Counted from the first letter of the stretch, positions 25,450 through 34,249 are shown. The stretch is DNA of 64,000 nucleotides from Cochlodiniinecator piscidefendens (GCF_011326755.1 NZ_JAAOIE010000001.1:150344-214343); one strand, 5' to 3'. The notes: a model not told the origin generated them from the sequence alone. Numbers and translations: made by a program.

Positions 25450-26325
25450 TTAGCCCTGAGCGGCTTTTGCAACTTCAGCTGCGAAATCTTCTTCTTTTTT
25501 CTCGATGCCTTCACCGACTTCCATGCGAACGAAAGACAGAACTTCGACGCCAGCTTCTTTAGCAGCGGCTTCGACAGTTAGATCTGGGTTCATCACGAAA
25601 GACTGACCAAGCAAGGTTACTTCTGAGAAGTATTTTTTCATGCGGCCAACAATCATTTTTTCGATCACGGCTTCTGGTTTACCAGATTCACGCGCTTGTT
25701 CGGTCAGAACATTTTTCTCACGCTCAACAAGTGCTGGGTCCAGATCAGCTTCGCCCAAGGACTGTGGATTTGCAGCTGCGATGTGCATTGCGATTTGTTT
25801 GCCGATGCCGTTGTCAGCGCCTTTCAGCGCAACCAATACACCGATTTTGCCCATGCCGTCGGTTGCTGCATTGTGTACGTAAGACACAACCGCATCACCT
25901 TCAGCAGTCGCCATGCGACGCAAAGACATGTTTTCGCCGATTGTAGCGATTTTATCTGTCAGGGTTTCAGCAACAGTTTTGCCACCAAGATCAGCATTTG
26001 CCAAAGCTTCTACATCAGAAACTTTAACCGCAGCGCCTGCGATGTCACGAACCATTGCTTGGAAATCAGCATTTTTACCAACGAAGTCGGTTTCTGAGTT
26101 CACTTCAACAGCAACGCCTTTGCCGCCTTCAACTGCAACAGCAACCAAACCTTCAGCCGCGATACGGCCAGATTTTTTAGCAGCTTTAGCAAGACCTTTG
26201 GTGCGCAGCCAATCGATTGCTGCTTCCATGTCGCCGTCAGTTTCAGTCAGCGCTTTTTTTGCGTCCATCATGCCTGCGCCAGTTGTGTCGCGCAGTTCTT
26301 TCACCAATTTTGCGGTGATCGCCAT
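25450..26325 (-). CDS. tsf: Elongation factor Ts
   Basis: A 291-residue EF-Ts that recycles EF-Tu.GDP. The N-terminal UBA-like domain has [19 protein letters not shown] and [13 protein letters not shown]; the core contains [15 protein letters not shown], the EF-Tu contact segment. Full length for alphaproteobacteria. It lies 78 bp downstream of rpsB on the same strand, the usual order, and is closed by a terminator. Not followed by pyrH here. Confidence 0.97.
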   Translation of the reverse strand: MAITAKLVKELRDTTGAGMMDAKKALTETDGDMEAAIDWLRTKGLAKAAKKSGRIAAEGLVAVAVEGGKGVAVEVNSETDFVGKNADFQAMVRDIAGAAVKVSDVEALANADLGGKTVAETLTDKIATIGENMSLRRMATAEGDAVVSYVHNAATDGMGKIGVLVALKGADNGIGKQIAMHIAAANPQSLGEADLDPALVEREKNVLTEQARESGKPEAVIEKMIVGRMKKYFSEVTLLGQSFVMNPDLTVEAAAKEAGVEVLSFVRMEVGEGIEKKEEDFAAEVAKAAQG

Positions 26326-26403
26326 GTCGGCCTCCTTAGAGTATCTAATAGAAATAGAAAATCGAGGCAGAGCGTCCCTGCCCCGATGACAATTCTGTAA
26401 AGC

Positions 26404-27177
26404 TTAAGCGTTTGCAGCTTCAGCTTCGGCAGCAACTTCTTCTTCAAGAGCTGCTTCCATTTCGCCAAGGTCGATACCAGCAGCGCCCATTTGTGCAGTC
26501 ATGCCGTCAAGAGCAGCGCGCGCAGCCAAATCAGTGTACAAAGAAATCGCACGTGACGCGTCGTCGTTGCCTGGGATGATGTAATCGATGCCATCAGGAG
26601 AACAGTTGGTGTCAACAACAGCTACAACTGGGATACCCAATTTTTTAGCTTCTGCGATTGCCAATGCTTCTTTTTTAACGTCGATAACGAACAGAAGATC
26701 AGGCACACCGCCCATGTCAGCGATACCGCCGAGGGATGCTTGCAATTTCTCTTGCTCACGCTCCATGCCGAGACGCTCTTTTTTGGTCAGACCTTCTGCG
26801 CCGTTTTCCATTTTCTCGTCGATCGCTTTCAGGCGATTGATTGAGTTGGAAACGGTTTTCCAGTTGGTCAATGTGCCACCCAACCAGCGGTGGTTCATGT
26901 AGTACTGCGCGCTTTTCTCAGCAGCTTCCGCAATCGGGCCAGCAGCCTGACGTTTGGTGCCAACGAAAAGAACGCGGCCGCCTTTAGCAACAGTTTCGCG
27001 CACAACGTTCAACGCTGCGTCAAGCATCGGAACAGTTTGTGTCAGATCGAAAATGTGGATACCATTGCGATCACCGTAGATAAACGGTGCCATACGTGGG
27101 TTCCAGCGTTGTGTTTGGTGACCAAAGTGTACACCAGCTTCCAAAAGCTGGCGAATGTTGAATTCAGGGAGCGCCAT
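26404..27177 (-). CDS. rpsB: 30S ribosomal protein S2
   Basis: A 257-residue S2. Landmarks are [20 protein letters not shown] at the start (first 20 residues), [23 protein letters not shown] and the [12 protein letters not shown] stretch. I start at 27177 because family members begin MALPEF and AAAAGGA is 8 nt upstream; an ATG two codons earlier would be only 2 nt from that site. The C-terminus has the Ala/Glu-rich tail common in alphaproteobacteria. First gene of rpsB-tsf, with a structured leader. Confidence 0.97.
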   Translation of the reverse strand: MALPEFNIRQLLEAGVHFGHQTQRWNPRMAPFIYGDRNGIHIFDLTQTVPMLDAALNVVRETVAKGGRVLFVGTKRQAAGPIAEAAEKSAQYYMNHRWLGGTLTNWKTVSNSINRLKAIDEKMENGAEGLTKKERLGMEREQEKLQASLGGIADMGGVPDLLFVIDVKKEALAIAEAKKLGIPVVAVVDTNCSPDGIDYIIPGNDDASRAISLYTDLAARAALDGMTAQMGAAGIDLGEMEAALEEEVAAEAEAANA

Positions 27178-27320
27178 GTCCATATTCCTTTTCCGGTTTG
27201 CGCCTAAGCGAAGCCTTGAGGGCAGATGCCCAACCGGCGGTCAATTAAGGATGTCTCCCCCAATCAACCAAGCTTCGCCTGTGAAGTGAGGTGGCTATTA
27301 CAGCAGGTTTCTAAGGGATG
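27178..27320 (-). promoter_or_regulatory. Structured rpsB leader
   Basis: The leader can form a long-range helix: GCGAAGCCTTG (27208-27218) against CAAGCTTCGC (27269-27278), with a G/C-rich hairpin GGGCATCTGCCC in between. Ribosomal protein leaders often bind their own product, and S2 autoregulates rpsB-tsf in E. coli, so an autoregulatory structure is plausible; this is inference. Confidence 0.35.
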
Positions 27321-27398
27321 CAAGCCCCCTGCCCGTTATCAATTTAGGAACCTGATCCAACTTAAGTTTCTCACCACCATTGTCGAAAGAATACTGTC

Positions 27399-27734
27399 AT
27401 GCAACTTCCTAAATTCATTCAAGACTTCTCTTCCATAGAGATACCCTTTCCTGATGATGTCGTGTCAACCAATGTTGTTCGCTCTGACCAAGGCTTGGTT
27501 GTCTTTTTCACCTTTCACAAAGATATGCATCTGCCGCCGCATTCTCACAAGGCCCAGTGGGGCAGCGTTATCAATGGGGAAATCGAGTTTACGATCGGTG
27601 ATGAAACACGCATTTATCGCCCCGGTGACAGTTACAGTATTCCCGAAGGTGTTGTGCATTCCGCCAATATCAAGGCTGGCAGTGTTGTTATTGATGTTTT
27701 TGAGGAAGCAGATCGCTATCCGATCCGTACCTGA
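27399..27734 (+). CDS. Small cupin-domain protein
   Basis: A 111-residue single cupin. The metal motif 1 appears as HLPPHSHKAQWGSVINGEIEF in part (HSH, then the conserved G and E) and motif 2 as PGDSYSIPEGVVHSA with its His. So a metal-binding beta-barrel is likely complete. Such mini-cupins are enzymes or sensors of varied substrates and no function can be assigned. It is 48 bp upstream of the pseudouridine kinase gene on the same strand, so co-transcription with psuK-psuG is possible. Confidence 0.82.
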   Translation: MQLPKFIQDFSSIEIPFPDDVVSTNVVRSDQGLVVFFTFHKDMHLPPHSHKAQWGSVINGEIEFTIGDETRIYRPGDSYSIPEGVVHSANIKAGSVVIDVFEEADRYPIRT

Positions 27735-27782
27735 CGTGGCTTTCGGGTTGAAATTTTCTGACCAGCGGGTCAAAGGTCTGAT

Positions 27783-28676
27783 ATGACACAAACATCAGAT
27801 ATCCTTTGTATTGGTTCCGTCCTTTGGGACGTGATTGGCCGCACAGCGAGCCACATGCGGGTTGGCTCAGACGTGCCCGGACGCATTACGCGCATTCCTG
27901 GCGGCGTCGCGATGAACATCGCTATGACGTTAACCCGGTTTCACTTAACACCGACATTGCTCACTGCAATTGGCCGTGATGAACAAGGCGATGAGTTGAT
28001 GGAACAAGCCCGACGTATGGGTATGGACCTAAGATTTACCTATCGTTCCGAGGATTTACCAACCGACATTTATATGGCCATCGAAGGTGCAAACGGATTG
28101 ATCGCCGCCATTGCTGATGCCCATTCGCTTGAGGCGGCAGGCGATAAAATCCTGCGTCCGCTCGAAGATGGCAGTTTGGGCAGTGTGACATCCCCCTACG
28201 ATGGTCTGGTTGCCTTGGACGGGAACCTAACGATTGAGCTTTTGCGCGAAATCTCCCAAAGCCCTTTGTTTTCCAAAGCAGATTTACGCGTTGCGCCTGC
28301 ATCCCCCGGCAAGGCCGAACGATTGCTCCCGCTTTTATCACATCCACGTGCCACGCTTTACGTTAATCTCGAAGAGGCGGGTTATCTTTGCAAAGAAGAC
28401 TTTATAACCGCTGCCGATGGCGCGCGGGGTCTCGTCGCGCGTGGGGCATATAGGGTGTTGGTCACCGATGGCGGAAAAGATGCTGCGATGGCCCAAAACG
28501 ACACCTTAATCACCCGCAAACCGCCCGAGGTCATGGTCACTCGCGTCACTGGTGCTGGCGATACTTTCATGGCCGCCCATATCGCTGCTGAACATCGCGG
28601 TGAAACAGGCGAAACCGCTCTAAAAACTGCGCTAACTGCCGCTGCAAATTACGTTTCCGGAGAAACACCCCTATGA
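27783..28676 (+). CDS. psuK: PfkB-family pseudouridine kinase
   Basis: A 297-residue ribokinase-like sugar kinase. The N-terminal SVLWDVIGR and GGVAMNIAMTLTR segments are the substrate side, and VTRVTGAGDTFMAAH is the PfkB signature with catalytic Asp. Its identity as pseudouridine kinase rests on the next gene, a pseudouridine-5'-phosphate glycosidase, which it overlaps by 4 nt. It would phosphorylate pseudouridine from RNA turnover. Full length. Confidence 0.88.
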   Translation: MTQTSDILCIGSVLWDVIGRTASHMRVGSDVPGRITRIPGGVAMNIAMTLTRFHLTPTLLTAIGRDEQGDELMEQARRMGMDLRFTYRSEDLPTDIYMAIEGANGLIAAIADAHSLEAAGDKILRPLEDGSLGSVTSPYDGLVALDGNLTIELLREISQSPLFSKADLRVAPASPGKAERLLPLLSHPRATLYVNLEEAGYLCKEDFITAADGARGLVARGAYRVLVTDGGKDAAMAQNDTLITRKPPEVMVTRVTGAGDTFMAAHIAAEHRGETGETALKTALTAAANYVSGETPL

Positions 28677-29581
28677 CGATCCCGATGAATTTTTCACCCG
28701 AAGTTGCTGACGCGCGTGCGAACGGCACCCCTATTGTGGCGCTTGAAAGCACAATTATTTCTCATGGAATGCCCTACCCCCAAAACGTGGAAACCGCTCG
28801 TCGGGTTGAGGCAACCGTTCGCGAAAATGGCGCGACCCCCGCGACGATCGCGGTGATCAATGGCGTTTTGCATATCGGCCTGTCGGATGATGAACTCGAA
28901 GGATTTGGTCAGGCTGAGGGCATTTTGAAGCTGTCACGCGCTGACATGGCAGCCTGTATTGCGTCAGGTAAAACCGGTGCAACCACTGTCGCTGCGACGA
29001 TGATCGGTGCCCATTTGGCGGGTATCGGTGTTTTTGCAACGGGTGGTATCGGTGGCGTTCATAAAGGTGCCGAAGAAACCTTTGATATTTCGGCAGATTT
29101 GCGTGAACTTGCTGAAACCCCTGTCACGGTTGTTGCAGCAGGTGCCAAGGCGATTTTAGACCTTCCTAAAACGCTTGAAGTGTTGGAAACCCTTGGCGTT
29201 CCGGTTATCGCCTTTGGTCAAGACGAATTTCCCGCCTTCTGGTCGCGTTCATCTGGTATGGCAGCGCCATTGCGAATGGACACCGCTGATGAAATTGCCC
29301 GCGCCCAATTGATACGTCGCGACATGGGGTTGCCCGGCGGACAGTTGATTGCCAATCCGATCCCCCATGACGCAGAAATATCTGCCGATGAGCTGGCCCC
29401 GATTATTGCTCAAGCCATTTCAGAGGCTGACAATCAGGGGATTGGCGCGAAATCAGTAACGCCGTTTTTACTCGGCCGTATTTTTGAGCTCACCAACGGT
29501 AAGTCATTGGAGTCCAATATTTCCCTGGTTCTTAACAATGCCAAACTCGCGGCTAAAATTGCCGTCGCGATGGGGAAATGA
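28673..29581 (+). CDS. psuG: Pseudouridine-5'-phosphate glycosidase
   Basis: A 302-residue glycosidase with highly conserved ALESTIISHGMPYPQN (about 24-39), LARADMA-like LSRADMA, KTGATTVAATM with the active-site Lys, and a TGGIGGVH loop. It splits pseudouridine 5'-phosphate to uracil and ribose 5-phosphate in the cytoplasm. ATGA overlap with psuK indicates coupled translation. No dedicated nucleoside transporter is next to the pair, so it may act on internal RNA breakdown or use a transporter elsewhere. Confidence 0.95.
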   Translation: MTIPMNFSPEVADARANGTPIVALESTIISHGMPYPQNVETARRVEATVRENGATPATIAVINGVLHIGLSDDELEGFGQAEGILKLSRADMAACIASGKTGATTVAATMIGAHLAGIGVFATGGIGGVHKGAEETFDISADLRELAETPVTVVAAGAKAILDLPKTLEVLETLGVPVIAFGQDEFPAFWSRSSGMAAPLRMDTADEIARAQLIRRDMGLPGGQLIANPIPHDAEISADELAPIIAQAISEADNQGIGAKSVTPFLLGRIFELTNGKSLESNISLVLNNAKLAAKIAVAMGK

Positions 29582-29647
29582 TCAACAGGGCTTGTTGTTC
29601 TGTTTTGTCGCACTTAGGTTAACGCGGGTGAAGTTCAGGAAAGCGTA

Positions 29648-30343
29648 ATGACACAGAAAAACGACGATCAGGTAGAGCGGCGCAAAGCCAGCATGTTTGC
29701 CGGTTTCCGAGCGAGTTTTCTAACTGGCCTCGTTGTTATTGCACCGATTTTTCTGACGGCTTGGTTGATCTGGACTGTTGTTGGCTGGATCGACAGCTGG
29801 GTTTTACCGCTCGTGCCACAAAATATGATGCCAGAACAATATATCGGCATTAACTTACGCGGCGTCGGCGTTATTATTTTTCTGCTGTTCACCATCATTG
29901 TTGGCTGGATGGCAAAAGGCATCATGGGCCGATCTTTACTGAACATTGGCGAAGGTCTGGTTGACCGAATGCCTGTGGTAAGGTCGGTCTACAACGGGTT
30001 GAAACAAATAGCAGAAACTGTTTTTTCGCAAGCGGACAATAGTTTTGAAAAAGCCTGTTTGGTTGAATACCCACGCAAAGGAATTTGGGCGATTGCCTTT
30101 ATTTCGACTCCAGCAAAAGGCGAGATCGATGCAAAGATTATGACGGGCGAACAAGTCATGTCGGTATTTTTGCCAACAACCCCTAATCCAACATCAGGTT
30201 TTTTGTTGTTCGTGCCAAAAGCTGATGTAATCGAGCTGGACATGAGCGTCGAAGACGCCGCCAAGCTGGTGATTTCTGCTGGGCTTGTTTATCCGAACAG
30301 CAAAGATCCGACGCAGCCTGTTGATGCGTTGATCGGGAAGTAA
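29648..30343 (+). CDS. DUF502 family membrane protein
   Basis: A 231-residue inner-membrane protein with two transmembrane segments (about 23-46 and 70-92) and a soluble C-terminal domain. The middle has the DUF502 signature: VDRMPVVRSVYNGLKQIAE. Members occur widely in proteobacteria and cyanobacteria; function is not established. It is 66 bp after psuG but a gap with GGAAAG before the ATG suggests only loose coupling. It converges on the phosphoesterase gene across 71 bp that contain the CGTATG palindrome. Confidence 0.88.
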   Translation: MTQKNDDQVERRKASMFAGFRASFLTGLVVIAPIFLTAWLIWTVVGWIDSWVLPLVPQNMMPEQYIGINLRGVGVIIFLLFTIIVGWMAKGIMGRSLLNIGEGLVDRMPVVRSVYNGLKQIAETVFSQADNSFEKACLVEYPRKGIWAIAFISTPAKGEIDAKIMTGEQVMSVFLPTTPNPTSGFLLFVPKADVIELDMSVEDAAKLVISAGLVYPNSKDPTQPVDALIGK

Positions 30344-30371
30344 TTAACAAAAATAAATAGTATCGCTGCGA

Positions 30372-30392
30372 CGTATGGCTTTTGTGCATACG
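30372..30392. repeat. CGTATG-N9-CATACG palindrome (second copy)
   Basis: CGTATG (30372-30377) and CATACG (30387-30392) with a 9-nt spacer ending TTTTGTG. The spacer and 3-4 flanking bases on both sides closely match the copy at 9249-9269. Here it lies between convergent genes, so a terminator-like hairpin role is possible as well as a binding site. Confidence 0.5.
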
Positions 30393-30414
30393 ATTTATAC
30401 ACACATACCATTTG

Positions 30415-31239
30415 TTAACTTTTGCTGCGCTCTAGGCCAAATTCATATTTGCAGAATTCCCGGTACTGTAGCGTCACATCACCATTCGAAAATGTAAGGA
30501 TGCCCAGGTTAGGTGCTTCTGCGGCAGGCGCAAAACTGTCCCAATCCCATGCGGGAACCGGCGGCGGGGCCTGATACAAGGTTGAGCGCATCACAGCAAA
30601 TGGGATACCGCGCACTGTTCCACATATGGGCCGATGAACGTGACCCAGAAACAGATGTTTTACATTTTGATGTTTTGATAGCAGATCCAAAAAGGCATCG
30701 CCATTTTCCATATTGTCAGGATCTAACATCGGCAACCTTAAGGCCATCGGAGGATGGTGCAGGAAAAGATAGGCTGGGCTGTCTTTGTATTCGGCCAACA
30801 TATGATCAAGCCACTGCATACGCTTGGTGCAAAACTCGCCTGCATCTGAACCGGGTCTTTGTGAATCCAAACACATAAAAACGCCTGCTTCGGTCGGCAC
30901 CGCGTATTGAATAAATTCATTCATCCCAACACCAGGCAGATCAAAGACCTGCCGCAGAAGTGTTTTGTCGTCATGGTTTCCTGAGAGCGGGAAATACGGG
31001 ATCAAAAGTCGATCGAGCTCAGATTTCAGCGCGCGGTAATTCTGTTCTGTCGCCAGATCAACCAAATCACCGGAAATAACGCAAAACATGCTCTGGCTGT
31101 GAAATTCATTGATATAGTCTATTGCTGCTCGCAAACGTAGCCTTGGATCATGTCCTTGAATTAAACCCTCAGCAACAAAGTGAAGATCGCTGAGCCAAAC
31201 GACGTCTTGAGCCAGGGGTTTGGTCACAGGGCTGTCCAT
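30415..31239 (-). CDS. CpdA-like metallophosphoesterase
   Basis: About 274 residues with the calcineurin-like metal motifs in order: SDLHF (D-x-H), GDLVD, GNHDD, the H in FLHHPP and GHVH. This is the layout of class-III cyclic nucleotide phosphodiesterases (CpdA) and related enzymes, cytoplasmic and dimetal. Substrate (cAMP or another phosphodiester) is unproven. The start at 31239 is chosen within the tail of the upstream dehydrogenase gene, overlapping it by 16 nt; a longer frame from 31293 would lie entirely inside that gene. Co-transcribed with the dehydrogenase. Confidence 0.82.
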   Translation of the reverse strand: MDSPVTKPLAQDVVWLSDLHFVAEGLIQGHDPRLRLRAAIDYINEFHSQSMFCVISGDLVDLATEQNYRALKSELDRLLIPYFPLSGNHDDKTLLRQVFDLPGVGMNEFIQYAVPTEAGVFMCLDSQRPGSDAGEFCTKRMQWLDHMLAEYKDSPAYLFLHHPPMALRLPMLDPDNMENGDAFLDLLSKHQNVKHLFLGHVHRPICGTVRGIPFAVMRSTLYQAPPPVPAWDWDSFAPAAEAPNLGILTFSNGDVTLQYREFCKYEFGLERSKS

Positions 31240-31997
31240 CCGCCATCCACGCTGATGGTGGTTCCGGTGATCTGAGTCGCAGCATCTGAGCAAAGGAAAA
31301 CAGATGTGCCGCCGACCTGTTCCACTGTGGCAAAATCTTTGGAGGGTTGGCGCGTTAGCATCACGTTTTTCACCACCTCTTCGCGGCTCATGTTGTATTC
31401 GCGCATGGTGTCGGGAATTTGCGCTTCAACCAATGGGGTTAAAACATACCCCGGGCAAATGGCGTTTGCGGTGATCGGTTCTTGGGCGGTTTCAAGCGCT
31501 GTGGTTTTGGTCAAACCAACCACGCCGTGTTTTGCCGCGATATAAGCGGATTTAAAGGGCGACGCCGTGAGACCATGGGCAGAGGCAATATTCACAACCC
31601 TGCCCCAACCTGCCGCGCGCATCATCGGCAAAGCCGCAGCTGTGGTGTGAAACGCAGAGCTCAGATTGATTGCGATAATGGCGTCCCATTTGTCCTCAGG
31701 GAATTCATCAATTGGCGCGACGTGTTGGATGCCCGCATTATTCACCAGAATATCGCAGCGTCCTGAGTCACTGATCAATTTGCGACAGTCAGAACCTTTG
31801 GACATATCCGCCTGAATGTAGCGCGCGTTCACACCATGGTTTTTTGAAATCTCAGCGGCCAATGCATGATCTTCGTCGCGGTTGGTAAACGAATTCAGGA
31901 CAACATCTGCGCCAGCTTTGGCCAATTCAATCGCAACACCCAGACCGATGCCTGAGTTTGATCCGGTGATAACTGCAGTTTTGCCTGATAGCGTCAT
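31224..31997 (-). CDS. bdhA: 3-hydroxybutyrate dehydrogenase (SDR)
   Basis: A 257-residue short-chain dehydrogenase with GSNSGIGLG (NAD loop), NNAG, the catalytic Ser in VVNIASAHG and the YIAAK active-site pair. The C-terminal block IPDTMREYNMSREEVV with its Gln-rich approach (LVEAQ) is characteristic of D-3-hydroxybutyrate dehydrogenases that feed PHB breakdown. It oxidises 3-hydroxybutyrate to acetoacetate with NAD. The next gene is a phosphoesterase that overlaps its 3' end. A candidate small RNA or attenuator lies 92 bp upstream. Confidence 0.9.
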   Translation of the reverse strand: MTLSGKTAVITGSNSGIGLGVAIELAKAGADVVLNSFTNRDEDHALAAEISKNHGVNARYIQADMSKGSDCRKLISDSGRCDILVNNAGIQHVAPIDEFPEDKWDAIIAINLSSAFHTTAAALPMMRAAGWGRVVNIASAHGLTASPFKSAYIAAKHGVVGLTKTTALETAQEPITANAICPGYVLTPLVEAQIPDTMREYNMSREEVVKNVMLTRQPSKDFATVEQVGGTSVFLCSDAATQITGTTISVDGGWTAL

Positions 31998-32088
31998 GAT
32001 GTTCTCCGTTCATTTTGGCGGATCATGTCATGCTGCAGTTGCAAAAGGAATGCTAAACTTTGTCCACATGCCAGCCCAAATTGAAGAC

Positions 32089-32164
32089 AAAAAAAACGCC
32101 AGCACGAAGCTGGCGTTAAGTTATTGAGGCAGGTTTCATACAGGCAAGAAACCTATCGAGCAGT
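32089..32164 (-). ncRNA. Candidate orphan small RNA (or attenuated bdhA leader)
   Basis: A compact unit on the minus strand. Its promoter would be TTGGAA (32194-32199), 17-nt spacer, TATAAA (32171-32176). Transcription would start near 32164, then give a 7-bp hairpin AGGTTTC/GAAACCT (32130-32153), a single-stranded AT-rich linker, and a 9-bp terminator stem (32095-32103 with 32109-32117) followed by eight U. The only overlapping minus frame (ending at 32116) has no ribosome site. Confidence 0.5.
32095..32117 (-). terminator. Intrinsic terminator of the candidate small RNA
   Basis: AACGCCAGC/GCTGGCGTT, 5-nt loop, then TTTTTTTT on the minus strand. It is strong, yet no protein gene ends just upstream of it; the nearest gene on that side is divergent (yejA-like). 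Confidence 0.85.
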
Positions 32165-32278
32165 AAGTCTTTTATACGCAATTCACCGCCAACTTCCAAG
32201 TTAAAAGTTTGAACTGTCACAAAACTCTGGTTAGCTTGAATCCCAACGAAATAAGGGAACAGAGGAATTGTTGCCAAA

Positions 32279-34096
32279 ATGAAATCAGATTTTTTCCGGC
32301 ATTTTCGAAGAATCGGTGCGGTAATTTGCATTTTTGCGAGCGCGGGAATCGCCCACGCAGAAGCCCAACATGGCATAGCTATGTATGGGGATCCCGTGCT
32401 TCCACCGGATTTTGTGTCTCTCCCTTATGCCAACCCAGATGCGCCCCAAGGTGGGCAAATTATTTTTGGCGAGGGCGGCGGGTTTGATTCATTGAACCCT
32501 TACATCCTCAAAGGGGACGCGCCCTGGGGTATTCGGGTGCATGTTGTCGAAAGCCTGATGGGACGCAATTGGGATGAACCTTTTGCGCTGTACGGGCTAT
32601 TGGCCGAATCGATAGAGACTGGACCAAGCCGTGAATGGGTGGAGTTTACGCTGCGCGAAGAGGCTGCATTTTCCGATGGTAGCCCGGTAACAGTTGATGA
32701 TGTGATCTGGTCATTTGAAACTTTGGGCACTGAAGGACATTCGCGGTACCGGAATTCATGGGGCAAAGTTGATCAGATTGAACAGGTTGGCGAACGCAGC
32801 CTGCGCATTACCTTTAACACCCCTGATCTTGAACTTGCTTTAATCATGGGATTACGCCCCGTGCTACAGCGCGCCCAATGGGAAGGCATGGATTTTGCCG
32901 ACAGCGACGGGTTGGATATGTTCCCGATTGGCACTGGTCCCTATGTGATTTCCGATATGGATCCCGGCCGTCAGATTACGTTTACCCGTAACCCCGACTA
33001 TTGGGGCAATGATCTGCCATTTAACCGTGGTCGCCACAACCTAGATGAAATTCGCTATGATTTCTTTGGTGATGGCGATGTTGCGTTTGAGGCGTTTAAG
33101 GCCGGCGAAACCAGCAGCTATCGTGAATTCAACGCCGCCAAATGGGACAATCAATATGATTTCCCTGCCATTCAAAACGGCGATATTGTACAAAGCCTGA
33201 TCCCGCATCAGCGCCCTTCTGGTATCACCGGGTTTGTTATGAACACACGTAACCCGATTTTTGCCGACTGGCGGGTGCGTGAAGCGTTGATTTTAGCATT
33301 CAACTTTGAATTCATCAACGAAACCCTAAATGGTGGAACCGAACCCCGCATCACGTCGTATTTTTCAAATTCTGTTTTGGCGATGTCACATGATGCGGCA
33401 CAAGGCGGTGTTTTAGACCTGCTGGAACCCTTTGCCGATGATTTACTGCCCGGCACGATTGAGGGGTATTCGCTGCCTCAGTCAGATGGGACTACCCGCA
33501 ATCGTCGCAATATCCGCGCGGCGATTGGGCTGTTTGAGCAGGCAGGTTGGACAGTGCAAAACGGTATTATGGCAGATGGAAATGGAACGCCTTTCGCCTT
33601 TGAAATTCTGTTGCAATCCGGGTCCGGTGAAAACCAATCCATCATTGATATCTACACCTCGGCACTGGGGCGGTTAGGCATTACGCCAACAGTTTCTAGC
33701 GTCGATAGCGCGCAGTACCGTGAACGCGCGAACACCTATGATTTTGATATGGCCTATTACCGTCGCGGTCTTTCGCTGTCGCCGGGCAATGAACAGCGCC
33801 TTTACTGGGGGTCTGAAGGTATCACCGAACCTGGCACGCGCAATTGGATGGGCATGAACAGCCCTGCAGCTGAGGCAATGATAGACGCGATGCTAAATGC
33901 CGAAAGCCAAGTTGATTTTCTGGATGCAACGCGCGCATTGGATCGGATATTAACGGCGGGGCGTTATGTTCTCCCGATCTGGCATAACCCTGTTTCACGC
34001 CTAGCCCATGCACGCGAATTGCATTATCCCGATGTCCTGCCCATGTATGGGGATTGGAGCGGATTTCAACCAGATGTCTGGTGGTGGGAGGAATGA
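32279..34096 (+). CDS. YejA-like peptide-type ABC transporter substrate-binding protein
   Basis: A 605-residue family-5 extracellular solute-binding protein. Signal peptide 1-27, ending AGIAHA|E. Typical cluster features are HGIAMYGDPVLPPDF, the YANPDAPQGG and FDSLNPY start of the fold, and the IGTGPYVI hinge. It resembles YejA, the binding protein of the YejABEF importer of microcin C and oligopeptides. YejB, YejE and YejF are not in the window, so either they are elsewhere or this is an orphan receptor. It ends 4 nt into a tiny lipoprotein gene, indicating a joint transcript. Confidence 0.9.
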   Translation: MKSDFFRHFRRIGAVICIFASAGIAHAEAQHGIAMYGDPVLPPDFVSLPYANPDAPQGGQIIFGEGGGFDSLNPYILKGDAPWGIRVHVVESLMGRNWDEPFALYGLLAESIETGPSREWVEFTLREEAAFSDGSPVTVDDVIWSFETLGTEGHSRYRNSWGKVDQIEQVGERSLRITFNTPDLELALIMGLRPVLQRAQWEGMDFADSDGLDMFPIGTGPYVISDMDPGRQITFTRNPDYWGNDLPFNRGRHNLDEIRYDFFGDGDVAFEAFKAGETSSYREFNAAKWDNQYDFPAIQNGDIVQSLIPHQRPSGITGFVMNTRNPIFADWRVREALILAFNFEFINETLNGGTEPRITSYFSNSVLAMSHDAAQGGVLDLLEPFADDLLPGTIEGYSLPQSDGTTRNRRNIRAAIGLFEQAGWTVQNGIMADGNGTPFAFEILLQSGSGENQSIIDIYTSALGRLGITPTVSSVDSAQYRERANTYDFDMAYYRRGLSLSPGNEQRLYWGSEGITEPGTRNWMGMNSPAAEAMIDAMLNAESQVDFLDATRALDRILTAGRYVLPIWHNPVSRLAHARELHYPDVLPMYGDWSGFQPDVWWWEE

Positions 34097-34215
34097 TGAA
34101 GAAGATGTTTATATTGGCGGTTGCAGGGTTAATGACCCTGTCCGCCTGCGCTACAGTCGAAGGGTTGGGGCGTGACATATCCGGTGGCGCAAGGCGCGTA
34201 TCCGAAGTGTTCTAA
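34096..34215 (+). CDS. Entericidin-like small lipoprotein
   Basis: A 39-residue protein too short for most gene callers. MKKMFILAVAGLMTLSAC is a lipoprotein signal with lipobox LSAC, and the mature part has the ATVEGLGRDISGGARRV pattern of the entericidin EcnA/B family. An ATG three bases upstream (34093) is also possible; GGGAGG sits 1 or 4 nt before the two starts. Entericidins are small envelope lipoproteins, in E. coli an antidote/toxin pair; here only one is present. It overlaps the end of the binding-protein gene and is closed by a strong terminator. Confidence 0.82.
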   Translation: MKKMFILAVAGLMTLSACATVEGLGRDISGGARRVSEVF

Positions 34216-34218
34216 ATG

Positions 34219-34249
34219 AAAAAGGCCCTCAATTTTGAGGGCCTTTTTT
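34219..34249. terminator. Bidirectional terminator between entericidin and XRE genes
   Basis: A 13-bp stem of the type AAAAAGGCCCTC/GAGGGCCTTTTT with A-run on one side and T-run on the other. It serves both the plus-strand entericidin and the minus-strand regulator. Confidence 0.88.

Noticed and set aside
32116-32376. Minus-strand 86-codon frame antisense to the yejA-like gene start
   Set aside because: No ribosome site, composition unlike a protein; it overlaps the promoter and RNA-like unit.
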